From positions 186,001-250,000 of the forward strand of contig NZ_SGXE01000002.1 in assembly GCF_004216895.1 (NCBI RefSeq): a stretch of 64,000 bases of DNA. The letters run 5' to 3'. Source of the stretch: Aquimarina brevivitae. GTDB lineage: Bacteria > Bacteroidota > Bacteroidia > Flavobacteriales > Flavobacteriaceae. Below are positions 44,432 to 53,901 of this stretch, piece by piece. The position numbers were made by a program, and so were the translations under genes. Each line of letters starts with the position of its first letter. Positions within the stretch are counted from its first letter, which is position 1. Under the pieces are notes generated by a model. The model did no database searches and was not told the origin of the DNA. It saw only the letters and a list, made by a program, of their open reading frames with translations.

Positions 44432-46120
44432 ATGAAAAAACTTAGCATTTGGTTGGTAGCGTTATTCACCGTGTTGTTTACGTTCCATTCTTGTCAGGAT
44501 ATTGAAGAGTTAGATAGATGCCCAGAGGTATCTATTGACATTACTAATGTGCCTGGAAGCGTAGTATATCGTTTTGTAGCGGAAATAGATGGTATCGAAG
44601 ATATTGATTTAACCTGGTCTATTAATGGCGATCCTGTTGATACCGGAAGCCTTAATGATGTTGCAGGTCAAATATTTGATTATAGATTCGAACCGGGAAC
44701 CTATACGGTTTGTGTTGCTGTTGCTGACGAAAATTGCCCTATTGAGGTATGTAAGGAAATTACGGTAGAGCGTGATGAAACAAATCCATGTCCGGATTTA
44801 TTCTTTGAGTCCAGACAATACGAAAGACCTAACCAATATAAATTTATTGCTGATTTTGAAGGTATTAATGAAGTGTCTTATGGATGGTTTATCAACGGAG
44901 AATTTTTAGAAGATTCTGCACCAGATGAAGATAACTATTTTATATACAATTTTGATACCCCAGGAAGATACGAGGTTTGTATCGCTACAGAAACACCGGA
45001 TTGCCCAGAAGGTGCAGAGTACTGTAAAGTTATTGAAGTTACTGAGGTAGCAGAAGATTGTCCAGAGATTAGCTTTGTTAAGGAGCAAGAGCCTGGAACC
45101 GTAGGCGTATATGTTTTTGAAGCACAGGTAGAACAGACAGATCAAGTAGTAGAGTTAGCTTGGTATGTTGATGGACAATTGGTAGAAAGTACGGGTAGCG
45201 AAGATAATTCTGTTCTGACCTATCAATTTGAAAATGGTACACACGAAGTTTGTCTTAAAGCATTTACGGATACTTGTACAGAAGGTGTGATCTATTGTAA
45301 AGAATTTAGAGTAGGAGCAGCTTGTCCAGAGCTTTCATTTGAAGCAGAGCAAGACGGAGATAATGCAGCCTACTATTTTTACCCAAGAGCTTTTGATGGT
45401 ATTGATGATACGGTATTAAGTTGGTTTGTTAATGGAAACTATGTTGGAGACTCTCCAGAAAATCCACATAACAATCCATTCTACTATCAGTTTGACGGAC
45501 CTGGACGTTATGAGGTGTGTTTAAAAATTGAAACCCCTGATTGTCCTGAAGGAACATCGTATTGTAAAGTAATTGAAATAGCAGCTACTTGTCCTGATAT
45601 CTCATTTGAGCCAGAGCAAGACGGAGACAATCCTGCATACTATTTCTATCCATTAGCTTTCGAAGGCATCGAAAATACAACCATACATTGGTTTATTAAT
45701 GGGGAGAGTGTAGCTAATACTACAGGATCTGATGATATCTTCTATTATCAGTTTAATCCAGGTCGTTATGAGGTTTGTATGATGATAGAAACACCAAACT
45801 GTCCTGAAGGTGTGCGTTTCTGTAAAGTGATTGAAATCGAAGAGAATAATGGCGCTTGTCCTGATCTTTTCTTTGAGATTGAGCAAGAGGGCGATACTCC
45901 TGGGTATAATTTCTTTGCCAACTTTACGAATATAGAAACAACGTCTTATTACTGGTCTATTAACGGAGATATCGTACATAGAGAGATTGTAGATTCTGGT
46001 GAAAAAGATGACTATATGTATTACCAATTTGGAGCAGGTACTTATGAAATTTGTATCACTGCAGAAACTCCAGATTGTCCACAAGGAACAACCTTTTGTA
46101 AAACATTAGTGGTAGAGTAA
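44432..46120 (+). CDS. Lipoprotein with six Cys-containing PKD-like repeats
   Basis: A lipoprotein signal (MKKLSIWLVALFTVLFTFHSC) is followed by six tandem repeats of about 90 residues. Each starts CPxxxF, has a W-F/S-I/V-NG or D-G core, then YQF-x-PG-RYEVC and, in most units, ETPDCPEG-xx-CK at the end, so four cysteines recur per unit and may form disulfides. The pattern resembles PKD/Ig-like beta-sandwich domains of surface proteins. The ATG at 44432 fits the signal; the frame is open further up. It is divergent from the ECF operon and ends in a strong terminator. Binding partner unknown. Confidence 0.82.
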   Translation: MKKLSIWLVALFTVLFTFHSCQDIEELDRCPEVSIDITNVPGSVVYRFVAEIDGIEDIDLTWSINGDPVDTGSLNDVAGQIFDYRFEPGTYTVCVAVADENCPIEVCKEITVERDETNPCPDLFFESRQYERPNQYKFIADFEGINEVSYGWFINGEFLEDSAPDEDNYFIYNFDTPGRYEVCIATETPDCPEGAEYCKVIEVTEVAEDCPEISFVKEQEPGTVGVYVFEAQVEQTDQVVELAWYVDGQLVESTGSEDNSVLTYQFENGTHEVCLKAFTDTCTEGVIYCKEFRVGAACPELSFEAEQDGDNAAYYFYPRAFDGIDDTVLSWFVNGNYVGDSPENPHNNPFYYQFDGPGRYEVCLKIETPDCPEGTSYCKVIEIAATCPDISFEPEQDGDNPAYYFYPLAFEGIENTTIHWFINGESVANTTGSDDIFYYQFNPGRYEVCMMIETPNCPEGVRFCKVIEIEENNGACPDLFFEIEQEGDTPGYNFFANFTNIETTSYYWSINGDIVHREIVDSGEKDDYMYYQFGAGTYEICITAETPDCPQGTTFCKTLVVE

Positions 46121-46150
46121 CATATTGCGAGTTTAGTTAATTAGGTTAAA

Positions 46151-46187
46151 AGCCCCGAGAAAGTAGAATTTCTCGGGGCTTTTTTTC
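46151..46187 (+). terminator. Strong terminator after the six-repeat lipoprotein gene
   Basis: AGCCCCGAGAAA and TTTCTCGGGGCT pair perfectly around a six-base loop and lead into seven T residues. Confidence 0.92.
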
Positions 46188-46292
46188 GTTAGCCTTACTG
46201 TGAAAATTAATTTTCTATCTTTACTGTTGATAAAAAAGTATTCAAAGGTAGGGTAAAACGCTGCTTAAGCGTTATATATAAAAAGCAGAACA

Positions 46293-47747
46293 TTGAAATC
46301 AAAATTAATCTACATACACGTATTGGTTTGTCTTTTCCTGGGTGTTGCCACATCTTGTGTAAATGATGATTCCATATTTCCGGATGAAACGGAGGGTACG
46401 ATAACTCCTAGTATTTCTCTGGTTTCGTATTTGGATTTTATCAAAAATTCAGATGCTCCTGAAACACAGTTGTGCTTTCAGTTTGTATATCCTATTTCTT
46501 TGGGACTTAGTGCTAATGATTCTCGCGTTACTATCGAAAATTATGATGCGTTGCAAAACGCCATAAGCAATCAAAGTTTAAATTTTAATATCGAAGGAAT
46601 TGCTTATCCTTTTCAAATTATAGAAAGAGGTAGTGCTACCCCTGTGACCATAGAAAATGAAGATGTATTTCTCAATGTATTAAGAGAATGCGAAATACCT
46701 AACTTTAGAGAAGATTTTGAAGCCTATCAAAATAATTGTTTCGAGCTGAAATATCCTGTAGTATTATTTTCAGAAGCTGGTGATCGAACTGATATTGCAA
46801 GTGATGAAGCATTGTCACAGTTCTTGGCATCGCAGCCTGAAACCTACCAACCGCTTTTTGAATTTCCGATAAGAGTAACACAACTAAATACGCAGGAGGT
46901 AGTCGAAGTAACTTCCTATTTTGGTTTTTACAGACTTATAGAAGCGTGTACCGCAGGTTGTCCTAGCGAACTTTCTTTTACAGTCGAGCGAACCAATCCT
47001 GAGGTATTAGGATACCGTTTTGAAGCGATATTGCCTCAAGATTTTACAGAAGCCTATGATTGGTTTGTAGGTGATCGGGTTATAGAAAGAGATGGTCCTG
47101 CAGTGGATGGAGATAACATTTTAGAATTTGAATTTGATACCCCTGGAACCTATTTTGTATGTATCAAATATCAATCACCGACCTGTACACAAGAAATTCC
47201 ATTCTGTCAGCAAATTGTAGTAGAAGAATTTTGTCCTATAATGGAATTTACCTTTGAGCAAGAACCTGGTACTACGAGTTATACCTTTGTTGCTGATTTT
47301 GAATTCATAGACAGAATCAATTATGAGTGGTCTGTAGATGACGTGGTTATCGCTACCGGTGGTCAAAATGGAAACAATACGATACTTCAGGATTTAGCAC
47401 CAGGGTTACATAACGTTTGTATTAAATACGAAAATAACACCTGTCCGCAGGGTACTGGTTTTTGTAGAGAGATACGCGTAGAGCCCATTTGTCCAGACCT
47501 GTTTTTCATCGCAGAACAGGATGGTACTAATCCTGCATATAACTTCTTTGCAGATTTTGCAGGAATGAATGATATTACGTATAACTGGACGATTAATGGG
47601 GAGTTTATAGAAACCGATGGTGGTCCTGATGGAGATAATACGTTGTTCTTTCAATTCAATCCCGGCACCTACCAGGTATGCATCACTACAGAAACACCTG
47701 ATTGTCCTAATGGGGTTCAGTTTTGTGAAGAAATCGTGATTAATTAG
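46293..47747 (+). CDS. Lipoprotein with three PKD-like repeats, TTG start
   Basis: The protein begins with a lipoprotein signal (IYIHVLVCLFLGVATSC). An N-terminal part (about residues 45-225) contains two related units, CFQFVYPISLGL and CFELKYPVVLFS, each followed by an alpha/beta segment. Then come three of the same CP-starting repeats found in the upstream lipoprotein (CPSELSFTVERT, CPIMEFTFEQEP, CPDLFFIAEQDG). The start codon is TTG at 46293, since no ATG precedes the signal peptide. A terminator separates it from the upstream gene, so it has its own transcription start. Likely paralogous partner of its neighbour at the cell surface. Confidence 0.82.
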   Translation: MKSKLIYIHVLVCLFLGVATSCVNDDSIFPDETEGTITPSISLVSYLDFIKNSDAPETQLCFQFVYPISLGLSANDSRVTIENYDALQNAISNQSLNFNIEGIAYPFQIIERGSATPVTIENEDVFLNVLRECEIPNFREDFEAYQNNCFELKYPVVLFSEAGDRTDIASDEALSQFLASQPETYQPLFEFPIRVTQLNTQEVVEVTSYFGFYRLIEACTAGCPSELSFTVERTNPEVLGYRFEAILPQDFTEAYDWFVGDRVIERDGPAVDGDNILEFEFDTPGTYFVCIKYQSPTCTQEIPFCQQIVVEEFCPIMEFTFEQEPGTTSYTFVADFEFIDRINYEWSVDDVVIATGGQNGNNTILQDLAPGLHNVCIKYENNTCPQGTGFCREIRVEPICPDLFFIAEQDGTNPAYNFFADFAGMNDITYNWTINGEFIETDGGPDGDNTLFFQFNPGTYQVCITTETPDCPNGVQFCEEIVIN

Positions 47748-47908
47748 TAAGGGTTACCTTATCAAAACCACAGTTTAAAGCGAAAAAATTGTGAATCCTA
47801 AAAAACAGTTTACCAGGTTTTTGTAAGTTGGTAAAACGGGAGTATTCGGTTTCTTTTCATTAGCATTTACAAGTATGATTTGCTAACTTTATAGGAAAAG
47901 GGAACATT

Positions 47909-48304
47909 ATGAGATATCATACAAGAAAAATTGTAAAACCACAAGATTTAAACCCCAACAATACCTTATTTGGAGGTCGTGTATTAGAGTGGATCGATGA
48001 AGAAGCAGCTTTATACTCTGCGATTCAGCTCGAGAATAAGCGAATTGTTACTAAATTTATGTCCGAGATTAACTTTGTTAGTTCTGCAGTTCAAGGAGAT
48101 ATAGTAGAAATCGGAATGGATGTAGTCAAATTTGGCAAATCCTCCATTATTCTTCAGTGTGAAGTACGGAACAAACTTACTCGCAAAACCATAATTAGAG
48201 TTGAAAACATCACTATGGTAAATATCGGTGAGGATGGATTGCCAAAACCACACGGTAAAACCCAAATAGAGTTTGTTAAAGATCGCTTGAAGAAATCATC
48301 GTAA
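47909..48304 (+). CDS. Hotdog-fold acyl-CoA thioesterase
   Basis: The 131-residue protein matches the YciA/BFIT-type acyl-CoA thioesterases that hydrolyse acyl-CoA to free acid and CoA. Conserved parts are the LNPNNTLFGGRVLEWIDEEAAL block with the catalytic Asp region, the MSEINFVSSAVQGDIVEIG strand pair and VENITMVNIGEDG. The length is normal. It converges on the DUF721 gene, with a nine-base overlap of the 3' ends. Confidence 0.88.
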   Translation: MRYHTRKIVKPQDLNPNNTLFGGRVLEWIDEEAALYSAIQLENKRIVTKFMSEINFVSSAVQGDIVEIGMDVVKFGKSSIILQCEVRNKLTRKTIIRVENITMVNIGEDGLPKPHGKTQIEFVKDRLKKSS

Positions 48305-48592
48305 CACTAACTTTTTGATTAGCTCCTTGCCAAGAGTTTCGTTGAGGTTAATAATGATTTTGTCTTTACCGTAGCTTAACTCTTCTCGTAAAACGGAAGA
48401 AGTTAATGATATGTATAAGGTTTCGTTTCTAAGCAAAACCTCTTGAGTGTAATTGTTTATGGCTTTTCCCATAACCTGCTGCCAGGCATCTCGTACCGCA
48501 ACTTTATCAAGTCCGGTTTGAAGTTTACTGCCTTCCATAAGTTCTTTCAGCACTTCGCTTAGGCTTTGATGGTCATTAGATCGCTTTGCCAT
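48296..48592 (-). CDS. DUF721 (DciA-like) protein
   Basis: The 98-residue protein has the DUF721 signature with SLSEVLKELMEGSKLQTGLDKVAVRDAWQQVMGKAI and LRNETLYISLTSSVLREELSYGKDKIIINLNETLG. DUF721 proteins include DciA, a loader of the DnaB helicase in many bacteria without DnaC; whether the Bacteroidota form does so is not shown here. It ends the recF operon, two bases after the lipoprotein gene. Confidence 0.88.
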   Translation of the reverse strand: MAKRSNDHQSLSEVLKELMEGSKLQTGLDKVAVRDAWQQVMGKAINNYTQEVLLRNETLYISLTSSVLREELSYGKDKIIINLNETLGKELIKKLVLR

Positions 48593-48593
48593 A

Positions 48594-49019
48594 CTATAAA
48601 TTTAGTTTTTCGTACCGTTTATATATATAGGTGGTACCATTTTGGTTCTTTACGATAAGCTCTTCTTTATCTGCTTTGAGTACAGTTTCAGTCCATTGAT
48701 CTAGCGGAGTGGTGTAGTGTAAATAAATGCTATCATTTTTTTGTTCTACCGTAAAGGATTCCTGGTCTGTTGAGGTAATAAACGTTCCATTCAACTGAGG
48801 CTGTAGTTTTTTTCTAATCCCTATCGAGTCCTGTAGGGTGATAAAATCTATCGTTTGATTATAAGTATAGGATTTATGTTCACCATCTTGGGTTTGTACC
48901 TTTGTGATTTCCCAGTAGCCTTCAAGGTGTTGCGGTATCGTATTCGGATCATACTGCGAGCAAGCACTGAACAGTACCGTAAGTAAAAGAATGATATAAG
49001 GTGATTTTTGTATTTGCAT
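48594..49019 (-). CDS. Small lipocalin-like lipoprotein
   Basis: A lipoprotein signal (IILLLTVLFSACS) is followed by about 120 residues rich in beta strands with the start LEGYWEITKVQTQDGE, the pattern of lipocalin-like domains of Bacteroidota. The function is unknown. Its ATG overlaps the recF stop by one base (TAATG), so the genes are translationally coupled. Confidence 0.8.
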   Translation of the reverse strand: MQIQKSPYIILLLTVLFSACSQYDPNTIPQHLEGYWEITKVQTQDGEHKSYTYNQTIDFITLQDSIGIRKKLQPQLNGTFITSTDQESFTVEQKNDSIYLHYTTPLDQWTETVLKADKEELIVKNQNGTTYIYKRYEKLNL

Positions 49020-50101
49020 TATGACAGTTTAAACATTTTGTAGGATTGCGATATTTTTTTTACAACATTTTCAGTTCGATCGGCATGGGTATCACTAATA
49101 AAAAGTTGTCCAAAATTTTGATCATCGACAAGCTTTATAATATGCTCTACACGCGTTTCATCTAATTTATCAAAAACATCATCCAATAGCAATAAAGGAT
49201 TGACTTTACTTTGCATTTTAATAAATTCAAATTGTGCTAATTTCAAGGCAATCAAAAATGATTTTTGTTGTCCCTGACTCCCAAACTTCTTGATAGGATG
49301 TTCATTAATGGTGAACGCCAGATCATCTTTATGAACTCCGACACTAGTATACTGCAGCGCTCGATCTTTTTCGAGATGTGTTTGCAATAGTGTTAATAGG
49401 TCAGTATGTTCAAGCTTGCTTTGGTAGGTTAATGAAACCTCTTCATTACCCGAGGTAATCGCGTGGTAACGCTCTAAAAAAATCGGGGTAAAAACAGCTA
49501 AAAACTCTTTCCGTTTGGCGTAAATTACCGACCCTAATTCATGTAGTTGCTCATTATATACGGCTAAAGTGTCTTGGTCAAAGGTATGGTTCGCAGCAAA
49601 ATACTTTAACAAGGCATTCCGTTGTGAAACGGCTTTAGTGTATTTTAACAAAGTGGTTAAATAGCCTTGATCACTTTGTGAGATCACACCATCAATAAAC
49701 TTTCTTCGAGTTTCGCTGCCTTCAGTGATTAAATCTCTATCTGCGGGTGAGATAATTACTAATGGTAAAAAACCGATATGCTCACTAAAGGTATCATAGG
49801 CCTTGCCATTTCTTTTAATTACTTTTTTTTGTCCTCGTTTAGCACTAACAATAACCTTTTCTTCGCGTTCCTGTTTTTCATAAATCCCTTCAACTACGAA
49901 GAAGTCAGAATCATGTCGTATATTCTGACTGGTTATGGGATTAAAATAACTTTTACCAAAAGATAAGTGGTAAATTGCGTCAAGGATATTTGTTTTACCT
50001 ACCCCATTGTTACCAACTAAACAATTTATTTTTTCATCAAAATCGAAATTACGCGACTCAAAGTTTTTGTAATTTAATAATACGAGCGATTTTAATATCA
50101 T
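49019..50101 (-). CDS. recF: DNA replication and repair protein RecF
   Basis: RecF is an SMC-like ATPase that helps load RecA at gaps. The 360-residue protein has Walker [10 protein letters not shown] near residue 30, the signature [18 protein letters not shown] near 270, and Walker B with D-loop [15 protein letters not shown] near 300. All motifs are intact. It heads a minus-strand operon with the lipoprotein and DUF721 genes and is divergent from the TPR gene at 50240. Confidence 0.95.
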   Translation of the reverse strand: MILKSLVLLNYKNFESRNFDFDEKINCLVGNNGVGKTNILDAIYHLSFGKSYFNPITSQNIRHDSDFFVVEGIYEKQEREEKVIVSAKRGQKKVIKRNGKAYDTFSEHIGFLPLVIISPADRDLITEGSETRRKFIDGVISQSDQGYLTTLLKYTKAVSQRNALLKYFAANHTFDQDTLAVYNEQLHELGSVIYAKRKEFLAVFTPIFLERYHAITSGNEEVSLTYQSKLEHTDLLTLLQTHLEKDRALQYTSVGVHKDDLAFTINEHPIKKFGSQGQQKSFLIALKLAQFEFIKMQSKVNPLLLLDDVFDKLDETRVEHIIKLVDDQNFGQLFISDTHADRTENVVKKISQSYKMFKLS

Positions 50102-50239
50102 ATAAACTATTGATCTTCAGGGTGTAGTTAGTAAAAATAAATTATTTGTAGGGCTTTGCAAATTATCAAAAAATAATAAAAACTTGTGCTTTTAATTATG
50201 AATAAAAATTTTATTTTTGCCCTTCAATAAAGATAATTT

Positions 50240-51010
50240 ATGGCAACTTATAAGAAACGAGGATATAAACCAAAAAATAAGGAAGAAGAAGTAGAAGTTA
50301 TTGAAGACAACTCTACAACGGCAGAAGTATTTAACACACTAGATGAAGGGGCTTCAAAAACTGAAGAGTGGGTTGCTAAGAATCAGAAATATATTTTTGG
50401 TTTTGTAGGTGTTATTGCTTTAGTAGTGCTAGCTTATTTGGGTTATGATAAGTTTATTCAGCAACCAAAAGAGCAAGAAGCAGCTAATGAAATGTTTAAG
50501 GCACAGCAATATTTTGATAATGCAGTTAACGGTAACGAAACTGTTCAAGATTCCTTATACAATATGGCGCTTAATGGAGGTGAAGGTAAATATGGTTTTT
50601 TAGAAATCATAGACAATTATGGAGGAACTAAAGCTGCTAATTTAGCACATTACTACGCAGGTTTCGCCTATCTTAATACCAATAACTATCAAAATGCTAT
50701 TGATTATTTAGATAAGTTTACGAGTGATGATCAAATACTACAGCCTTTAGCATTAGGTGGTATAGGTGATGCTTTTGTACAATTGAATCAAATGGAAGAA
50801 GGACTTTCTTATTATGAGAAAGCGGCAAAGGCGAGAGATAATGAGTTTACTACTCCTAAATTTTTATTAAAAGCGGCTATTACTGCGCTTTCTTTAAACA
50901 AGGCAGATGTAGCAACTAAATATTTAGAAAGAATAAAAGACGAGTTTCCTAAGAGTCCTGAAGCGAATCAGGTAGATGTACATTTAGGAAGAGCTCAGGC
51001 GATGAAATAA
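50240..51010 (+). CDS. Membrane-anchored tetratricopeptide-repeat protein
   Basis: The protein has a charged cytoplasmic N terminus (KNKEEEVEVIEDN), one membrane helix (about residues 52-70, YIFGFVGVIALVVLAYLGY) and a periplasmic TPR region (about 75-250) with repeats such as AANLAHYYAGFAYLNTNNYQNAIDYLDKF. The build resembles YfgM-type proteins that assist periplasmic chaperoning near the translocon; that role is inferred from architecture only. A TATTTTTG box at 50212-50219 may be its -7 element. Confidence 0.85.
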   Translation: MATYKKRGYKPKNKEEEVEVIEDNSTTAEVFNTLDEGASKTEEWVAKNQKYIFGFVGVIALVVLAYLGYDKFIQQPKEQEAANEMFKAQQYFDNAVNGNETVQDSLYNMALNGGEGKYGFLEIIDNYGGTKAANLAHYYAGFAYLNTNNYQNAIDYLDKFTSDDQILQPLALGGIGDAFVQLNQMEEGLSYYEKAAKARDNEFTTPKFLLKAAITALSLNKADVATKYLERIKDEFPKSPEANQVDVHLGRAQAMK

Positions 51011-51080
51011 GTAGTTGATGCGGAGAAAAGCGTTAGGTTACCTGATGCTTTGCTAAGCTGAAACTAACACAAACATACAG

Positions 51081-51584
51081 ATGGCTACGGAAAATAAAAA
51101 TTTATCTCAGTATGATAAAGCAACAATCCCAAACGCGAAAAATTTTCGGTTTGGGATTGTTGTTTCAGAATGGAATGATACCATTACAGAGGGCCTGTTC
51201 CAAGGCGCTTTTGATGCACTAATCGATTGTGGTGCAATAAAGGAGAATATTGTGCGCTGGAATGTTCCTGGTAGTTTTGAGCTGATCTATGGTTGCAAAA
51301 AAATTATGGAATCGTTTGAAATGCTAGATGTGGTTATTGCTATCGGTTCTGTAATACAGGGCGAGACCAAGCACTTTGACTTTGTTTGCGATGGTGTTAC
51401 CCAAGGGATAAAAGACTTAAACATTCAAGGTGATATCCCAGTCATTTTTTGCGTGCTTACGGATAACAATATGCAGCAATCTATAGACCGATCCGGAGGC
51501 AAACACGGCAACAAGGGTACCGAAGCCGCAATTGCTGCCATCAAAATGGCGCAACTACGCAAAGATGCCAAATTTTACAAATAA
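51081..51584 (+). CDS. ribH: 6,7-dimethyl-8-ribityllumazine synthase
   Basis: RibH condenses the ribityl uracil with dihydroxybutanone phosphate in riboflavin synthesis and assembles into icosahedral or pentameric shells. The motifs RFGIVVSEWNDTITEGL, VPGSFELIYGCKKI, AIGSVIQGETKHFDFVCDGVTQGI and the C-terminal GNKGTEAAIAAIKM are present; the 167-residue length is usual. It follows the TPR gene by 70 bases. Confidence 0.97.
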   Translation: MATENKNLSQYDKATIPNAKNFRFGIVVSEWNDTITEGLFQGAFDALIDCGAIKENIVRWNVPGSFELIYGCKKIMESFEMLDVVIAIGSVIQGETKHFDFVCDGVTQGIKDLNIQGDIPVIFCVLTDNNMQQSIDRSGGKHGNKGTEAAIAAIKMAQLRKDAKFYK

Positions 51585-51732
51585 TACTTAGGTAGCTACC
51601 TGATTGTCAGATTTTCCTATTTTTTCGAGTATATAAACTTTTTCGGCAAGGAAGTTGTTGATAAAAGTTTAGCGTTATTCTAAGGCAAAAACCTTTAGAA
51701 TAGCTCGTATTTTAATTATATTTGAATAAGTT

Positions 51733-52023
51733 ATGGGAATTTTTAAGACAAGGAAAAATAAGAAGTATAGTTATACGCCCAGATATTGGGAAAATAATGG
51801 AGAAGGTAGTCCATATCAAATAACACATAAGTTTGATCAATACCGATCTACTGTCGGTAAGACAGGGAATATTAAGGATCGATTCGTTACTGCCTGGGAC
51901 GAATTAAAAGGTCAATCAGATCGACGTGTAAACCGAAGGATCCTGGTGATTTTTGCTGTCCTCGTTCTTATTTTTCTCTTTTTAATTGATTTTGATTTAT
52001 CCATATTTACCTCAAGGCGATAA
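51733..52023 (+). CDS. Small conserved flavobacterial membrane protein before mutL
   Basis: The 96-residue product has a basic, Tyr-rich N terminus (KTRKNKKYSYTPRYWENNG) and one C-terminal membrane helix (about residues 73-90). From memory, homologues sit between ribH and mutL in flavobacteria and have been labelled riboflavin synthase beta subunit, but the protein has no resemblance to that enzyme. Its stop is directly followed by the mutL start. A TATATTTG box lies at 51717-51724, very close to the ATG. Confidence 0.8.
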   Translation: MGIFKTRKNKKYSYTPRYWENNGEGSPYQITHKFDQYRSTVGKTGNIKDRFVTAWDELKGQSDRRVNRRILVIFAVLVLIFLFLIDFDLSIFTSRR

Positions 52024-53898
52024 ATGTCTAATATAATTCAACTTTTACCTGATCACGTAGCCAATCAAATTGCAGCCGGAGAGGTGGTGCAGCGTCCTGC
52101 TTCTGTAGTCAAAGAATTACTTGAAAATGCTATTGATGCGCAAGCCACTACGATTAAGTTAGTGGTTAAAGATGCTGGTAAAACATTGATACAAGTTATT
52201 GACAATGGTATTGGGATGAGTGTCACCGATGCGCGATTGTGTTTTGAGCGGCATGCTACTTCGAAAATAAAATTAGCGGAAGATTTATTTCAATTACATA
52301 CCAAAGGGTTTCGTGGAGAGGCGTTAGCTTCTATTGCTGCTATTGCTCACGTAGAATTAAAAACCTGTCGCGATGGAGATGAAATTGGTACTGAACTAAG
52401 AATAGAAGGCAGTCAGGTTAGTGGACAAGAGCCTTGTGTAACTCCTACAGGAACTGCTATCAGTGTAAAAAACTTGTTTTATAATATCCCAGCACGACGC
52501 AATTTCTTAAAATCAAACAATGTAGAGTTACGACATATCATTGATGAATTTCATAGGGTAGCGATGGCACATCCGGATATTCGCTTTGAAATGTACCATA
52601 ACGGCAGTGAGGTGTTTAATCTTCCTGTGGCGAATCATCGCCAACGCATTGTTCATATTTTTGGTGGTAAGACCAATGAAAAATTGGTGCCAGTAGAAGA
52701 AGAAACGGAATTGGTAACGATTACGGGATTTGTGGGTAAACCTCAATTTGCAAAACGTACCCGAGGAGAACAGTTTTTCTTTGTCAATAATAGATATATT
52801 AAGAGTGCCTACCTTAATCACGCGGTTAACGCTGCTTTTGAAGGTTTGTTAAAGGATAAAGCACACCCTACCTATTTTATTTATTTGGACGTAGATCCAA
52901 AAACCATCGATATCAATATTCACCCTACTAAAACGGAGATTAAATTTGATGATGAGCACGCCTTATATGCTATGCTTCGCTCTGCGATAAAACATAGCTT
53001 GGGTCAATTTAATGTGGCACCTGTGTTGGATTTTGAGCGGGATCATACTTTTGATACCCCTTATGCGTTTAAGAAAAAGGCGGCCCAGCAACCTACCGTA
53101 GAGGTTGATCGAAATTTTAATCCTTTTAAAGAAGATTCGTCTACTGGTTTTTCTCCCAAAAAAGTAACAGCATCAAGTTATCGAAGGGATACCGCAGCAA
53201 ACTGGGAAAACTTATATGTAGGGCTAGAAGGAGCGGAAGAAGAACAAAGTAATGAGGGTAATTCCTTTAGCGCAGTGGAGTTCGAAACGACAGAAGTAAC
53301 TTCTCAATTATTTGATGAAAACGAGGATGCTGCTTTGGATCATCAGCTAACCTATCAATGGCGAAGAAAATATATTATTACCACGATTAAAAGTGGGATG
53401 TTGATTATTAATCAAAGCAGAGCACATCAGCGAATAGTGTATGAGGAAATGCTAAAGCATATTACTATGTCCAATGCGGTTAGTCAACAATTATTATTTC
53501 CGCTACAATTATCCTATACGAGGCAAGAAATAGCGTTATTACAAGAAATTAAAGAACAGCTTCAAAATACGGGCTTTGTTTTCGAAAAGCTAGCCGAAGA
53601 AGAAGTCGTGGTCACCGGTATTCCAACTGCTGTTAGCGAAGGGGGAGTCTCTTTATTATTGGAGCAATTATTAGCAGATTTGAGTAATGAGGTTCCGGAT
53701 ACTTCCTTTTCACAAACAGATTTGTTGGCACGATCTATTGCCAAGAGTGTGGCCATAAAAACAGGAACAGTTATAGCAACGGAGCAACAGCAACACCTGG
53801 TACATCGTCTTTTTGCGTGTACAGAACCAAATTATACGCCAGATAATAAACCAACATTCATTACAATGAGTGTAGACGAAATCGATAAGAAATTTTAG
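52024..53898 (+). CDS. mutL: DNA mismatch repair protein MutL
   Basis: MutL couples mismatch recognition by MutS to downstream strand excision. The N-terminal GHKL ATPase domain is intact, with LLENAIDAQATTIKLVVKDAGKTLIQVIDNGIGM and TKGFRGEALASIAAI, followed by the transducer domain (about residues 215-330) and the dimerisation domain (about 430-620). The clear endonuclease motif DQHAxHER is not seen; the matching place reads INQSRAHQRIVYEEML, a usual Bacteroidota form. It starts immediately after the preceding stop codon. Confidence 0.97.
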   Translation: MSNIIQLLPDHVANQIAAGEVVQRPASVVKELLENAIDAQATTIKLVVKDAGKTLIQVIDNGIGMSVTDARLCFERHATSKIKLAEDLFQLHTKGFRGEALASIAAIAHVELKTCRDGDEIGTELRIEGSQVSGQEPCVTPTGTAISVKNLFYNIPARRNFLKSNNVELRHIIDEFHRVAMAHPDIRFEMYHNGSEVFNLPVANHRQRIVHIFGGKTNEKLVPVEEETELVTITGFVGKPQFAKRTRGEQFFFVNNRYIKSAYLNHAVNAAFEGLLKDKAHPTYFIYLDVDPKTIDINIHPTKTEIKFDDEHALYAMLRSAIKHSLGQFNVAPVLDFERDHTFDTPYAFKKKAAQQPTVEVDRNFNPFKEDSSTGFSPKKVTASSYRRDTAANWENLYVGLEGAEEEQSNEGNSFSAVEFETTEVTSQLFDENEDAALDHQLTYQWRRKYIITTIKSGMLIINQSRAHQRIVYEEMLKHITMSNAVSQQLLFPLQLSYTRQEIALLQEIKEQLQNTGFVFEKLAEEEVVVTGIPTAVSEGGVSLLLEQLLADLSNEVPDTSFSQTDLLARSIAKSVAIKTGTVIATEQQQHLVHRLFACTEPNYTPDNKPTFITMSVDEIDKKF

Positions 53899-53901
53899 TT
53901 T

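Noticed and set aside
51733..52023. Naming the small gene before mutL riboflavin synthase beta subunit.
   Set aside because: The product is a single-helix 96-residue protein with no similarity to lumazine or riboflavin synthases; ribH itself is the preceding gene.
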